36,487 nt of DNA from Basidiobolus meristosporus CBS 931.73 (Eukaryota > Basidiobolomycota > Basidiobolomycetes > Basidiobolales > Basidiobolaceae): contig MCFE01000784.1 of assembly GCA_002104905.1 (NCBI GenBank), positions 1 to 36,487 on the forward strand. Reading direction: 5' to 3'. Shown here in pieces: positions 28,081 to 36,487 of this stretch. A model generated the notes under the pieces. The model ran no database searches. It was given only the letters and a program-made list of their open reading frames with translations, and was not told the origin of the DNA. Every line of letters starts with the position of its first letter. The stretch's first letter is position 1. The position numbers and the translations under genes are program-made.

Positions 28081-28790
28081 ACTAAGTGAGATCAACCTAT
28101 CTACCATAGCCTCCACATCTTCATTTGTTGGCAGAGTGGAGATCCCACCAACAGACAAGGCTACAGTGTAAAGAACTTGAAAGACTATCACAATGCCTTC
28201 AATGGAGCTTTGAAACATTAATAGGCACAGCAAGAGGTTACAGCACTTCTTCAAGAGCAGTACTCAAGAGAATGCTCTTGAATACTGCATAACTTGATGT
28301 AAAGACTGCCAGATTATGTGCTAGACCTTGCAGTGCTGGCCAAAGACCAGGGCATATGGGAACCAGTGAATGAACAGCAACATAAAGCCATAGGACTCTC
28401 ACCATTGTAATGGAAACAGAGCATTACAGCAGGAATACCAATCAAGTGGTGCATTTTAATGGAGTTACTTGTTGAGTATAAGGTTAGGCTTAATGTTACT
28501 GTAGGATACAGAGACTAATACAGGTTGCTACAATTGGCAATTGAGATACAACTGAAGTCCAAATGGAAACAAATCAATTAGTATGCATGACAAGTAAGGG
28601 AAATGGATGAGTCAGGAAGTAAAGAGTGAGAAGAAGAGGCAATAGCAAATCAATGCATACAAGCATAGGAGGTGATAGAGTGTCTAGGATCAGAAAGTGT
28701 GCAAATTGACAGAGAGCCAATTGAAAGCCACATTTGTATTATTGTGACAAAATATTTTGACCAGGTGCTTTGTAAACATGAGTTGCAATT
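28081..28790 (+). pseudogene. Repeat family U, copy U4 (3' part only)
   Basis: Aligns with the minus strand of U1 from about 15700 to 15116: AACATTAATAGGCACAGCAA, GCACTTCTTCAAGAGCAGTA (U1 HFSKSNTQENTLEYC region), TATGGGAACCAGTGAATGAA, GGCAATTGAGATACAACTGA, and the terminal stretch that also matches 14200-14421. No open frame remains. It lacks the N-terminal part and the tandem module. Confidence 0.6.
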
Positions 28791-29421
28791 ATTTTTCAAC
28801 AGTCTTTGCACATTGTCCTGATGGGATCAATAACTCTGAGTCATTGGACTTTACATTTGTGGCAGCCTTTAGATGGGATCATCACCATAACATCTCATAG
28901 GGGAAGATATCCTCAAAGCAGTATTAAGGACTAGATATGGACATAGTGAGTACTTAGTCAGAGGTTGTGGCTTCATCAATGCTCCAGCGTTGTTTGTAAC
29001 TTTGATTAAAACTGTTTTCCAGCAGTACTTGAACAAGTTTATGGTTAAGTCTGCAATGATATGTTGATATATAGTAACACAGAAGAAGTCTGCTTGGTGC
29101 ATATTAATGAGGTTCTGAAGAAGCTAGGGGAGAAGTTGTATGGCAAGCCAGCCAAGTGTAGGTTCTTCAACAAGCATCTTGAACATCTGAAACACCTAGT
29201 CACTAGCATAAGAGAGGCCTCAGACCCCAAGAAAGTGGAGGCTATCAGGAATCCAAAGCGGCCCCATTGCATTTCAAAACTTTGATCATTTCTTGGAAGG
29301 TTTCCTATTATTAGAGAATTGTCAAGTCTTTAACAAGTATTGTAGCCCCATTGATCGATATCTTCATAAACAGCAACACTTTGGAGTGGGACGTAGCCTG
29401 TGAGAACTGCATCTCAGATGC
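28791..29421 (+). pseudogene. Gypsy G3 reverse transcriptase fragment
   Basis: Ty3/gypsy RT: LRTRYGHSEYLVRGCGFINA then PALFVTLIKTVFQQYLNKFM (28926-29045); then, after a frameshift in the active-site loop, NDMLIYSNTEEVCLVHINEV (the usual YLDD is degraded, with N-D at the DD position, about 29056). Next KLYGKPAKCRFFNKHLEHLK, TSIREASDPKKVEAIRNPKR and the thumb region SFLGRFPIIREL and IDIFINSNTLEWDVACENCI. Interrupted at 29422 by N2; RNase H sequence resumes at 31152. Confidence 0.85.
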
Positions 29422-31148
29422 TGTGGTGGTTTATAAGTCTAAGGGAGAAATATATCCAACACTTCTTAAGTTCTATGTGCATGCAGTGCTTACTGGGTGC
29501 AATAATCTCTGCCAAAAGCTTGCTAGGGATATGTAAGTTTTGTCTCTACTCCAATGTGAAGGGAATAATGCCATAAGCTTGGTAAGGGAAAACTATTGAG
29601 CTGCAATCCCCAACTTAGTTGGTGTCCTAATAAAAGTATGTGCTGGGACAAGTGTGCCTTGAGATGATTATGTACTAAAGCCTCCAAACTCAAAACTACT
29701 GCAAACTCCAGCAGCAGGGGCTTGGGAAGAATGCATCTGTGATCAATAGTTACAAAGACAGAAAGAATCTTTGCCTGCACTAGAGCAAACTTGGGAAAGA
29801 ATCTAATATAATAAAGGATACCTACTCCTAGTATTGCTCATAAGTAGTTCCTCCAATATCAGTTTGCTGTCAGCATGGTTTCCTAGGAGTGTCCTGTGGT
29901 CTGGGATTGGAATCTCAGGTAGCATCAAGTAGCAAGCAACACACTAATCAACAAGCTGGTTTATTGATAAATGGGATGATAATTTATTTTTGAGGGATTG
30001 CCTCCTTTATGTACTTTTCTCACTGTCTAAGTGATTACTAATCATGGTGCTCTAGAAGGTTTGGAGAACAATAGAAATCTTAATGACATCAGAATGAACT
30101 AAGAATGTTCCAAGTAAACAATGAAGATTCTAAGAGGCTCAACACATGCAACCAATCAGGGATTGGCATTTTGAGATTTGTAAAGCACAGGGATGCCATT
30201 TATGGAATGGAATTGGTAGGAATGGTGACTTTGTAGTGGGGTCATAGTGACACCCACTGACAGATGTGCCCATTCCCATATTTTATACTTCCCTCTATTA
30301 CACAGGTTTCATAATACTGATTCCTGAAGGGTTGAATGTGCTATGCCTCTTAGAACCTTCCAGCACCTACTTAGGATACTCTTGGCTCATTCAGATATCA
30401 TTAAGATTTCTATTGATCCCTGGAACCTTCTGGAACACCATGATTAATAATCACTTAGCCAGTTATAAAAGTATATAAGGGAGGTTATCCCTCAACAATA
30501 AATCATCATCCTTTTTATCAATACACCAACTTGTTGATTAATGTGATCACTGCTACCTGCTATTACCTGAACTTCCAACCCCAGACCACAGAACACTCCC
30601 AAGAAACCATGCTGACAGCCAGCTGAACTTGGAGGCACTACTTGTGAGGAATACTCAGAGTAGGTATCTTTTATTATATTTAATTCTTTCCCAAGTTTGT
30701 TCTTGTACAGGCAAAGATACTCTTCTGTCTTTGTAACTATTGACCACAGCTGCATTCTTATCAAGTCCCAGCTGGTCAAGTTTAGAGTTGTTTTGACTTT
30801 GGAAGCCAGATGTTATTGCACCCAGTGAGCATCCCACACACAAAACACTTAAGAAGTGTTGGATGTACCTCTCCCTTGGACTTATGCACCACCACAACAT
30901 GGTGTTGGCAATGTGCCACATATCTTGGCACAGGATCTTGTTTACTATAAAAGCGCTTATACTCAGTAATCTTACATAAAGAGAGGCACAACTTATAAAA
31001 AAATAAGCATTTTTCCTAGTTAGTTACTTATGGGACAGCACTGATCTAATAAGACAAATGGGATAAAGCTAAAATAGGGTAGTAGAAAAATAAGAAGATA
31101 ATATGGAAATGGGCTAATCTGTCATTGGGTGACATTAGCCCCATGACA
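29422..31148 (-). mobile_element. LTR-like element N2, split by N3
   Basis: Minus-orientation copy of the N family: it starts (plus strand) TGTGGTGGTTTATAAG and ends ...GCCCCATGACA. Bases 29422-30231 and 30897-31148 align with the reverse complement of N1 (11817-12882) as one element of about 1.06 kb, interrupted by N3. It separates RT and RNase H of gypsy G3. No clear target duplication (GATGC left; ACACA or CACAA right). Confidence 0.75.
30232..30896 (+). mobile_element. LTR-like element N3 nested in N2
   Basis: Plus copy of the N family, TGTAGTGGGGTCATAG to CACCACCACA, with GTATATAAGG (30471-30480) and AATAAA just after. Compared with N1 it lacks two internal blocks of roughly 235 and 170 bases. 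N2 sequence continues on both sides, so N3 inserted into N2 in the opposite orientation. Confidence 0.78.
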
Positions 31149-31151
31149 ACA

Positions 31152-31262
31152 CACAAGAACGATCTTGCTTAGCTACCAAGCTTAAGAATATCTGGCTTCA
31201 AAAAGGAGTATACTCTCAGCCAGATGCTTCAGATTATGCAATTGGTGGGGTACTGAGCCAGT
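31152..31262 (+). pseudogene. Gypsy G3 RNase H fragment
   Basis: Just after N2 the sequence encodes SQPDASDYAIGGVLSQ (about 31216-31263), the first RNase H block of Ty3/gypsy (D-A-S-x-x-A-I-G-G-V-L-S-Q). It continues the RT relic that ends at 29421. It is cut at 31262 by an internally deleted copia-B copy. Confidence 0.82.
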
Positions 31263-32065
31263 AAAATACAACTTTGATTATCCTTGTAAAGAGATGTTTG
31301 TTCATCTGAATTATAACCTCAGACTTTTAATAATTGTTTTGGCTATATAGCCTCCTTAGTTGCTTGACAAGCAGCCATATACTCAGCTTCAGTTATAGAC
31401 AGGGCCACAGTTGATTATTTCTTGCAATTCTGAGTAATAGCTGCAACAGCATAAAGAAGAACATACCCAGTGGTAGAGCAACTGTCAATGGTTTCAGTGG
31501 CTTTTGATCTGAATTCTCCTCTGCTCTTGATCAGCTTCTGAGCTCTGCTATTAGCAACTTATGGCCTTCAATGTCCTCACAATACCCAAGAAAGATCCCT
31601 TTTCTACTCTTTGGTTCTAACATTGAGCATTTTTTGTCAGAGATGTGATAAAAAACATCACTGTCAAAGATTCTGATGTGCTGGAGGCCTGTTTTTTTTC
31701 CTATATATGCTTTAAAGGGTATAGAGGCACATAGTGCTGTTGTTGGGCATCTATACTTGCTGAATATCATGGTAGCAACAGATTCAGCCCAAAGTTGTAG
31801 TCTATTCCCTTATGTTGTAGCATAGATCTTTTTATCTTCATTACTAATCTATTTGGACATTCTGCTACTCTAGAATGCTGTAAAGTATGCCAAACTTGGG
31901 TCAGTTGAAGTTTACTAGAACATAATCAGTATATTGCAAGCTTCTTTGAACAGTATTCCCCCCTATTGTGACTCTTAAGTACCATGAATTTGCACCCAGT
32001 TTGAGTTTTTGCCATGTTCTTGAAGTGCTTAAACATCTCCAAAACCTAATCCTTTGTTATGATCT
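31262..32065 (-). pseudogene. Internally deleted copia-B copy (B2)
   Basis: Two parts of copia B pol fused. Plus bases 31262-31492 match 33707-33937 (RNase H, including the region encoding VALS-TEA-YMAA), and 31492-32065 match 35277-35860 (integrase middle to core end; minus-strand peptide FKAYIGKKTGLQHIRIFDSD at 31770-31531). The RT and integrase tail, about 1.3 kb, are missing between them. The junction is at about 31490 (CTGTCAATGG/TTTCAGTGGC). No LTR is attached. Frames are broken. Confidence 0.85.
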
Positions 32066-32084
32066 TCCACTTGAATATTTAAGT

Positions 32085-32230
32085 TAGATCAGCTTTTAGT
32101 CAAATCAATTAGTTATATATTTAGGTTATCTGTATATCAGTGTTATTTATCAAATCAGTAGCATTAGTCAGGAAATGAATCAACAGATTCTTATCAGACA
32201 GAAATAGATATGTCAAGTAGGATCTTATTG
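32085..32230. repeat. Short repeat R1, second copy
   Basis: TTTTAGTCAAATCAATTAGT...ATCTGTATATCAGTGTTATT...CAACAGATTCTTATCAGACA matches 27950-28080. Downstream to 32270 nothing was recognised. Confidence 0.65.
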
Positions 32231-32269
32231 GGTGATGATGATACAATCAAATGAATCATCAGCCACAGC

Positions 32270-32423
32270 CAACAATAGGAAATACAATTAGTTGGCAATG
32301 GATTGGGAAAAATGTATACAAGGAGCTGCTGGAACCTCAATAAAGATCAGTTCAAGTTTTAGTGAATACAATACTAGCTAAATTCCCTATTCCTCTACAA
32401 CTCTTATACCAAGACTTGTAACA
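32270..32423 (+). repeat. Partial 5' LTR of gypsy G2
   Basis: AT-rich stretch with CAATAAAGATCAGTTCAAG (AATAAA) ending CTTGTAACA directly before a primer-binding site. The LTR start is not identifiable and no second copy is in the window; the call rests on the PBS and gag that follow. Confidence 0.5.
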
Positions 32424-32424
32424 T

Positions 32425-32442
32425 TGGTAGCAGCAATAGCCA
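32425..32442 (+). promoter_or_regulatory. Primer-binding site of gypsy G2
   Basis: TGGTAGCAGCAATAGCCA, two bases after the LTR's CA end (32423). It has the canonical TGG start complementary to a tRNA 3' CCA end, unlike the half-tRNA site of copia A1. I cannot name the tRNA. Confidence 0.6.
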
Positions 32443-32511
32443 GAAACATCCCTCCTGAAGAAAGAAGAAGCCTCCCTCAAGATTTTCAAAAATTAAGAAT
32501 GGAAGAATGCT

Positions 32512-32943
32512 ATGCAACAAATCCTGGCCCAGCAGCAACAAGGAATGACTACCATGGCCCAAAGCCAGCAAAACCCTGTCAAGAGCAACTTTAGTGTGAA
32601 GGTAAACTGGTACCATGGTAGAGTCAATGAAAACCTGGGAACTTGGCTCTTCCAGATTGAAGATGCTTTCAAGGCTAAGGGAATTGCTTCAGATAGCAAG
32701 TTATATTATACAGCCTCTTACCTGGCAGATGCGGCTTTACAGTGGTACCACAACAAGATCTGGTCAGCCACCTTGATGGGATGCTCAACAACCCCTACCT
32801 GGGATGAGTTTGTGTTGGAAATTCAGGATGCCTTTGAGCCTCCACACCAACCTACACTACTAAAACAAAAGTTGAAGACCTTGAGACAGAAAGGAATGGT
32901 CCATGAGTACATCTATGAATATGTGAACACCTTCCTGTTATGA
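32512..32943 (+). pseudogene. gag: Gypsy G2 gag, N-terminal half
   Basis: Open for 143 codons from ATG 32512 to TGA 32941-32943. A Gln-rich start (QQILAQQQQGMTTMAQSQQN) leads into a Retrotrans_gag capsid domain: NENLGTWLFQIEDAF, ASYLADAALQWYHNKI, TWDEFVLEIQDAFEPPHQPT, KLKTLRQKGMVHEYIYEYVN. Typical Ty3/gypsy Gags continue to a zinc knuckle; here the frame stops just after the capsid major homology-like part and unrelated sequence follows, so it is truncated. It would form the particle shell. This is the longest gag frame in the window without internal stops. Confidence 0.85.
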
Positions 32944-33126
32944 TAAGTGTTCTAACTAGATAAGGGCAGAGATAGGTGGGAGGGCATGTGGGGGAATCAA
33001 AGGGAGGTTACTGGGGGACTTAGGGTAGGACTCTAGGAGAACTCTTGGGCAAAGAGTGAGTACTACATTTAGTACTCACACAGCACATGTCAGTAAAATA
33101 CACCAATACCCCTCAAAAGAGCACCC
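32944..33126. other. Noncoding spacer with hairpin
   Basis: Between the gypsy gag fragment and the copia-B LTR. GTGAGTACT (33056-33064) and AGTACTCAC (33071-33079) form a perfect 9-bp stem with a 6-base loop. No other feature seen. Confidence 0.6.
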
Positions 33127-33495
33127 TGTTGCAATTTAAGAAGTGATTTGGATATAAGGAACTTATCAAGAAATAGTGATAATAGTTGAACTGTTGTTTA
33201 TTCATAAAGAAGCTCAGTATTTATACCTTTGTAGAAGTAATACAGCTGCAACACTAAGTAGGGAGGGTTTCTCAATATTCAGGAGCATTCTGTAACAGTT
33301 TCAGGGTTAGTACATAATGTTTGGTAATAGTGCTAATTTGATCCTGACTATAGGGGAATAATCATAAGATCATATATCTGGAGAAAGTGGCAAAGTTAAG
33401 GCAGTAAATGAGTCCTACAGTGACTAAGACTAGCGTAGAATTGTAAAGTAAATTTTTAGCTGCTGAATGATACCAAATAGTCCAATATTTCAACA
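33127..33495 (-). repeat. 3' LTR of copia B
   Basis: 369 bp. On the minus strand it starts TGTTGAAATATTGGACTATT and ends TTAAATTGCAACA, with TATAAATA (plus 33218-33225) followed by GAATAAACAAC. Other copies are at 3988-4152 (fragment) and 25340-25656. A polypurine tract abuts it on the right. Confidence 0.9.
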
Positions 33496-34839
33496 CTCCC
33501 CCTCAACTAAATAATTTCTTAATCCCAATTTCTCTCTACAGATCTCAAACTGTGGCCTAGCTAGTGGTTTTGTCAATATGTCTGCCACTATTTTGTCAGT
33601 TGGGCAGTAAACCAGCTCTACTAAGTTATTTTCTACAGCTTCCCTCACAAAGTGATGCTGTATATCAATGTGCTTAGTTCTGGCATGATTAGTAGGATTT
33701 CTAGCTAATGAAATACAACTTTGATTATCCTTGTAAATACATGTTGGTTCACCTGAATTAAAACCTAAGTCTTTGAATAATTTTCGTAGCCATATAGCCT
33801 CCTTAGTTGCTTGACATGCAGCCATATATTTGGCTTCAGTTGTAGATAGTGCCACAGTTGGTTGTTTCTTGCAATTCCAAGTAATAGCTGCACCAGCATA
33901 AAGAAATACATAGCCTGTGGTAGAGCGTCTGTCAATCAGATCTCTACCCCAATCTGAATCACTATAACCATCAAATTTTTGCCTATTAGCTGCTCCTGAG
34001 TATTCCTGTATCATATTTATTGTACCTTGTAGATATCTGAAAATCCGCTTAACTGCTGCAATTTGATCTGATCCATAATTCTGCATGAATTGACTGACTA
34101 TTCCAACTGCTACTGCATTATCTAGACGTTTAGACACCATCAAGTACATTAGGCTACCGACCATTGATTGATAGGGAAAGTTTTGGTCCATATTTGAGCC
34201 GTTTTCATCTATAACTGGCTGAGATTTGCTTAATTTCAGGTTATTGTCCATAGGGGTTGCTGCAGGCTTGCAATTTTCCATTTTGAAGCGTCTAAGAATG
34301 TCCCTGATGTACTTAGACTGATTCAGCACAATTCTCTGCGTAGGTATGTCAAATTTGACCTCAATTCCAAGAAAATAGCTCAATTTTCCAAGATCTTTCA
34401 TCTCAAACTTGCTGAAGAGATCTGATTTCGTCTGTTTAAGTGCCTCTTGATCACTTGTAGCTATAATTAGGCCGTCCACATAGAGAACTAGGATGATAAC
34501 ACCCTTTTTGAGCTGTTTCACATATATGCTGTGATCTGCAGTGCTACAAGAGAACCCAATTTCCTCTAGATATGTGTCAATCTTGTTATACCATGCTCTG
34601 GGTGCCTGCTTAAGCCCATACAACAATTTTCTAAGTTTGCACACCTTATGGGGGCTTTTTGGATCGGTAAAACCTTCTGGTTGCTCCATATATATAGTTT
34701 CTTGCAAATCCCCATTTAGAAAGGCTGTTTTGACGTCCATTTGGTGTAGATCTAGACTGTGTACAGCTGCCAGGGCTAGAACTGTCCTAATAGAGTTAAA
34801 CTTGGCAACCGGAGCAAATGTTTCCTTAAAGTCTAGTCC
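33490..34839 (-). pseudogene. Copia B reverse transcriptase and RNase H
   Basis: Continues pol after the TAG at 34842-34840: GLDFKETFAPVAKFNSIR, MDVKTAFLNGDLQETIYMEQ (first catalytic Asp), VCKLRKLLYGLKQAPRAWYN, LYVDGLIIA (YVDD is YVDG; the Gly codon is at 34473-34471), LSYFLGIEVKF, SKYIRDILRRFKMENCKPAA. RNase H: YSDSDWGRDLIDRRSTTGYV (Asp), ALSTTEAKYMAACQATKEAI (Glu), YKDNQSCISLARNPTNHART (Asp), HIDIQHHFVREAVENNLVEL, CPTDKIVADILTKPLARPQF. It ends VEGEC with TGA at 33492-33490 inside the LTR. No stop within this 1.35 kb, but the changed catalytic residue argues against activity. Synthesises element cDNA in the particle. Confidence 0.93.
33496..33507 (-). promoter_or_regulatory. Polypurine tract of copia B
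   Basis: On the minus strand GTTGAGGGGGAG directly precedes the LTR's TGTTGA. The tract also encodes the last pol residues (V-E-G-E), and the stop codon TGA lies inside the LTR. Confidence 0.85.
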
Positions 34840-36159
34840 CTAGGTCTGGGAATAGCCTTTAGCTACCAATCTAGCCTTGTACTTTTCAACGGCACCATTT
34901 GAGGTTATCTTGATCTTGTAGACCCATCTACATCCTATTGGCTTTCTCCCATTTGGTAAATCTACCAGTTCCCACGTTTTTGCCTTGATCAGTGATTGGT
35001 ACTCCTCCTGCATGGCTTGTTGCCACTTAGTAGCATCTGGACCTTGCATTGCCTGTTCCAGATTCTGAGGTTCAGCACATAAGGCAAGATAAGCTTCTTC
35101 ATGATCATTGGATGTCTGCCACCAGGATCCAGGGGCATTTCTTATTCTGGTAGATCTCCTAACTGGGATAATCTGTTCTGATCTGGAACTGGTAGAGGTA
35201 TCTTCCATCTCTGGCTGGATTTGGTACGTATCTTCTTCATTTGTGTTGATTTCATCATCAGGCAGCTGGCCAATGATTTCTGTGGCTTTCTGATCTGAAT
35301 TCTCCTCAAATACAACGTCCCTGCTCTTGATCAGCTTCTGAATTTTGCCATCATACACTCTATACCCTTTAGTATCTTCACAATACCCAAGAAAGATCCC
35401 TTTTTTACTCTTTGGTTCCAACTTTGAGCGTTTTTTGTCAGGGATGTGATAAAAAACATCACTGCCAAAGATCCTGAGGTGCTGGAGATCTGGTTTTTTG
35501 CCTGTATATGCTTCAAAGGGTGTAGAATTACGTAGTGCTGTTGTTGGGCATCTGTTCTTGATGTATACAGCAGTAGCAACAGATTCAGCCCAAAACTTGT
35601 AGTCCATTCCCTTATCATGTAGCATAGATCTTCCCATCTCTACTATTGTTCCATTTGCACATTCTGCTACTCCATTTTGCTGTGGAGTATGAGGAACTGT
35701 GGTCTGTTGAAGTATACCAGTAGACAAGCAGTATTTTGCAAACTCCTTTGAGCAGTATTCTCCTCCATTGTCACTTCGTAGTACCTTCAATTAACACCCA
35801 GCTTGTGTTTCTGCCATGTTCTTGAAGTGCTTAAACGTCTCTAAAGCTTCATCCTTTGTTTTGAGGAAGTACACCCATGTATATCTTGTCTTGTCATCAA
35901 TAAACATCATAAAGTATCTCTTGGCTCCAAAGGACAGTGTTCTCATGGGGCCACATATGTCTGAGTGTACAATAGCCAATATTTTGGTGGTATTAATGCC
36001 TTCTGAGCTCTTGAAACGTTGCCTAGCTTGTTTGCCATATGAACATCCCTTACAAACATTCAATTTGATTGGAATTGAGTATTTTAGGCCCAAAACAAGC
36101 TGATTTTTCACCAATTGGCTCATTTTCTGTTCCCCTATGTGTCCTAGCCTCCTATGCTA
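34840..36159 (-). pseudogene. Copia B integrase, with nonsense codons
   Basis: From the TAG at 36159-36157, which stands where Trp is usual before HRRLGHIGEQKMSQL: the zinc domain HRRLGH and CKGCSYGKQ (H, H, C, C), then the core IVHSDICGPM (first Asp), FIDDKTRYTWVYFLKTKDEA, a TAA at 35793-35791, LKVLRSDNGGEYCSKEF (second Asp), PHTPQQNGVAECANGTIVEM (Glu), FWAESVATAVYIKNRCPTTA. The tail: KKPDLQHLRIFGSDVFYHIP, KKGIFLGYCEDTKGYRVYDG, an acidic Ser/Thr-rich linker, then RT start RPIGCRWVYKIK-type sequence and [11 protein letters not shown] up to the TAG at 34842-34840. All catalytic and zinc residues are kept in one frame. Confidence 0.93.
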
Positions 36160-36487
36160 TGTCTCCCAGTTGGTTTCATCAGTTTCAGCAATGTTGACAT
36201 ACTCAGGTACAATGATCTTGCATTGTAACTTGTATATATTGTGATCTCTGATTCCCAAAGCTAATTTTTGTCCATTTTCACTCAATATTGAGCAGCTCAG
36301 CTTAGTAAAAACAAATTTCAGTCCCTGAGTAGTTGCTTTACTGACTGAGAGTAGGTTCTTAGCTATTCCAGGTACATAGAGTAGCTCAGTCAGTTTTGCT
36401 GTTGTTGCCCTGAGTTATCACTCATATTTAGTTGTATAGACCCACTAGCGGTAGCTTCCAATGCAGATTATCTCCCAGATAAACCTT
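36160..36487 (-). pseudogene. Copia B protease end and pre-integrase region
   Basis: Same frame as the integrase, upstream of the 36159 stop: AKLTELLYVPGIAKNLLSVS, KATTQGLKFVFTKLSCSILS, KLALGIRDHNIYKLQCKIIV, NIAETDETNWET. This is the copia block between the protease core and the GAG-pre-integrase zinc domain. It runs off the right edge, where the protease active site would be expected. Confidence 0.85.

Larger units (their letters stand above)
33127..36487 (-). mobile_element. Copia element B, 3' part
   Basis: Ty1/copia retrotransposon on the minus strand: protease end, integrase, RT, RNase H, polypurine tract and 3' LTR. Gag, protease active site, primer-binding site and 5' LTR lie beyond the right edge. 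It is the best-preserved element here, with one pol frame interrupted only by three nonsense codons. Confidence 0.92.

Noticed and set aside
34541-34843. Plus-strand open frame of 100 codons
   Set aside because: Antisense shadow of the intact copia-B RT frame.
1-36487. CRISPR array, bacterial operon, phage or toxin-antitoxin content
   Set aside because: No regularly spaced short repeats, no ribosome-binding-site pattern and no such proteins; everything recognisable is eukaryotic transposon sequence.

Overview
The window is a graveyard of transposable elements with no recognisable host gene, rRNA, intact tRNA or CRISPR. It is eukaryotic: it carries Ty1/copia and Ty3/gypsy retrotransposons, a Tnp2-type and a Harbinger-like (DDE_Tnp_4) DNA transposon, and LTRs with TATA boxes and AATAAA signals. 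A fungal host is likely. A copia primer-binding site at 2287-2298 is complementary to the anticodon half of a fungal-type initiator tRNA-Met (GGGCTCATAACC; plants and animals have GGGCCCATAACC), and Tnp2 transposases and chromodomain gypsy elements of this kind are common in fungi. I would guess an early-diverging or rust-like, repeat-inflated, AT-rich genome, but I cannot name it.

Left part (1-14199), a nested stack on the + strand. The oldest layer is copia element A0, now 1778-1956 plus 10796-13851 with its 3' LTR at 13852-14199. Copia element A1 (1957-10790) sits inside it, flanked by a perfect 5-bp target duplication GGATG. A1 was hit by a chromodomain gypsy element G1 (3313-7690, 92-bp LTRs), which itself carries a fragment of a copia-B LTR, and by a reverse solo LTR (9862-10193, flanked by AAAAA). 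A0 was also hit by an about 1.07-kb LTR-like element N1 (11817-12882). Left of A0 lies the 3' end of another element, Z (1-1777), with a probable dUTPase relic.

Middle part (14200-28790). This is a mixture of LTR fragments, an unassigned repeat family called U here (four copies or pieces: 14200-17960 minus, 22640-23620 plus, 25657-26475 minus, 28081-28790 plus), a Harbinger-like transposase relic (18195-19008), a Tnp2 transposase relic (19990-22620, minus), a second dUTPase-bearing copia-like 3' end (23621-25339), and a near-perfect foldback element of about 700 bp (26963-27661).

Right part (28791-36487). A gypsy RT/RNase H relic is split by N2 (minus), which in turn is split by N3 (plus). 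Then come an internally deleted copia-B copy (31262-32065), a gypsy 5' end with PBS and gag (32270-32943), and the best-preserved element, copia B (33127-36487, minus). Copia B keeps one continuous pol frame broken by three nonsense codons and a YVDD-to-YVDG change; its 5' end is beyond the right edge.

Nothing here looks able to encode a complete active element. The most interesting points are the start codon placed inside a half-tRNA primer-binding site, the two dUTPase-like relics at matching distances from their 3' LTRs, the U family with its tandem repeated protein module, and the foldback element whose ends carry a 9-10 bp periodic GCC array.
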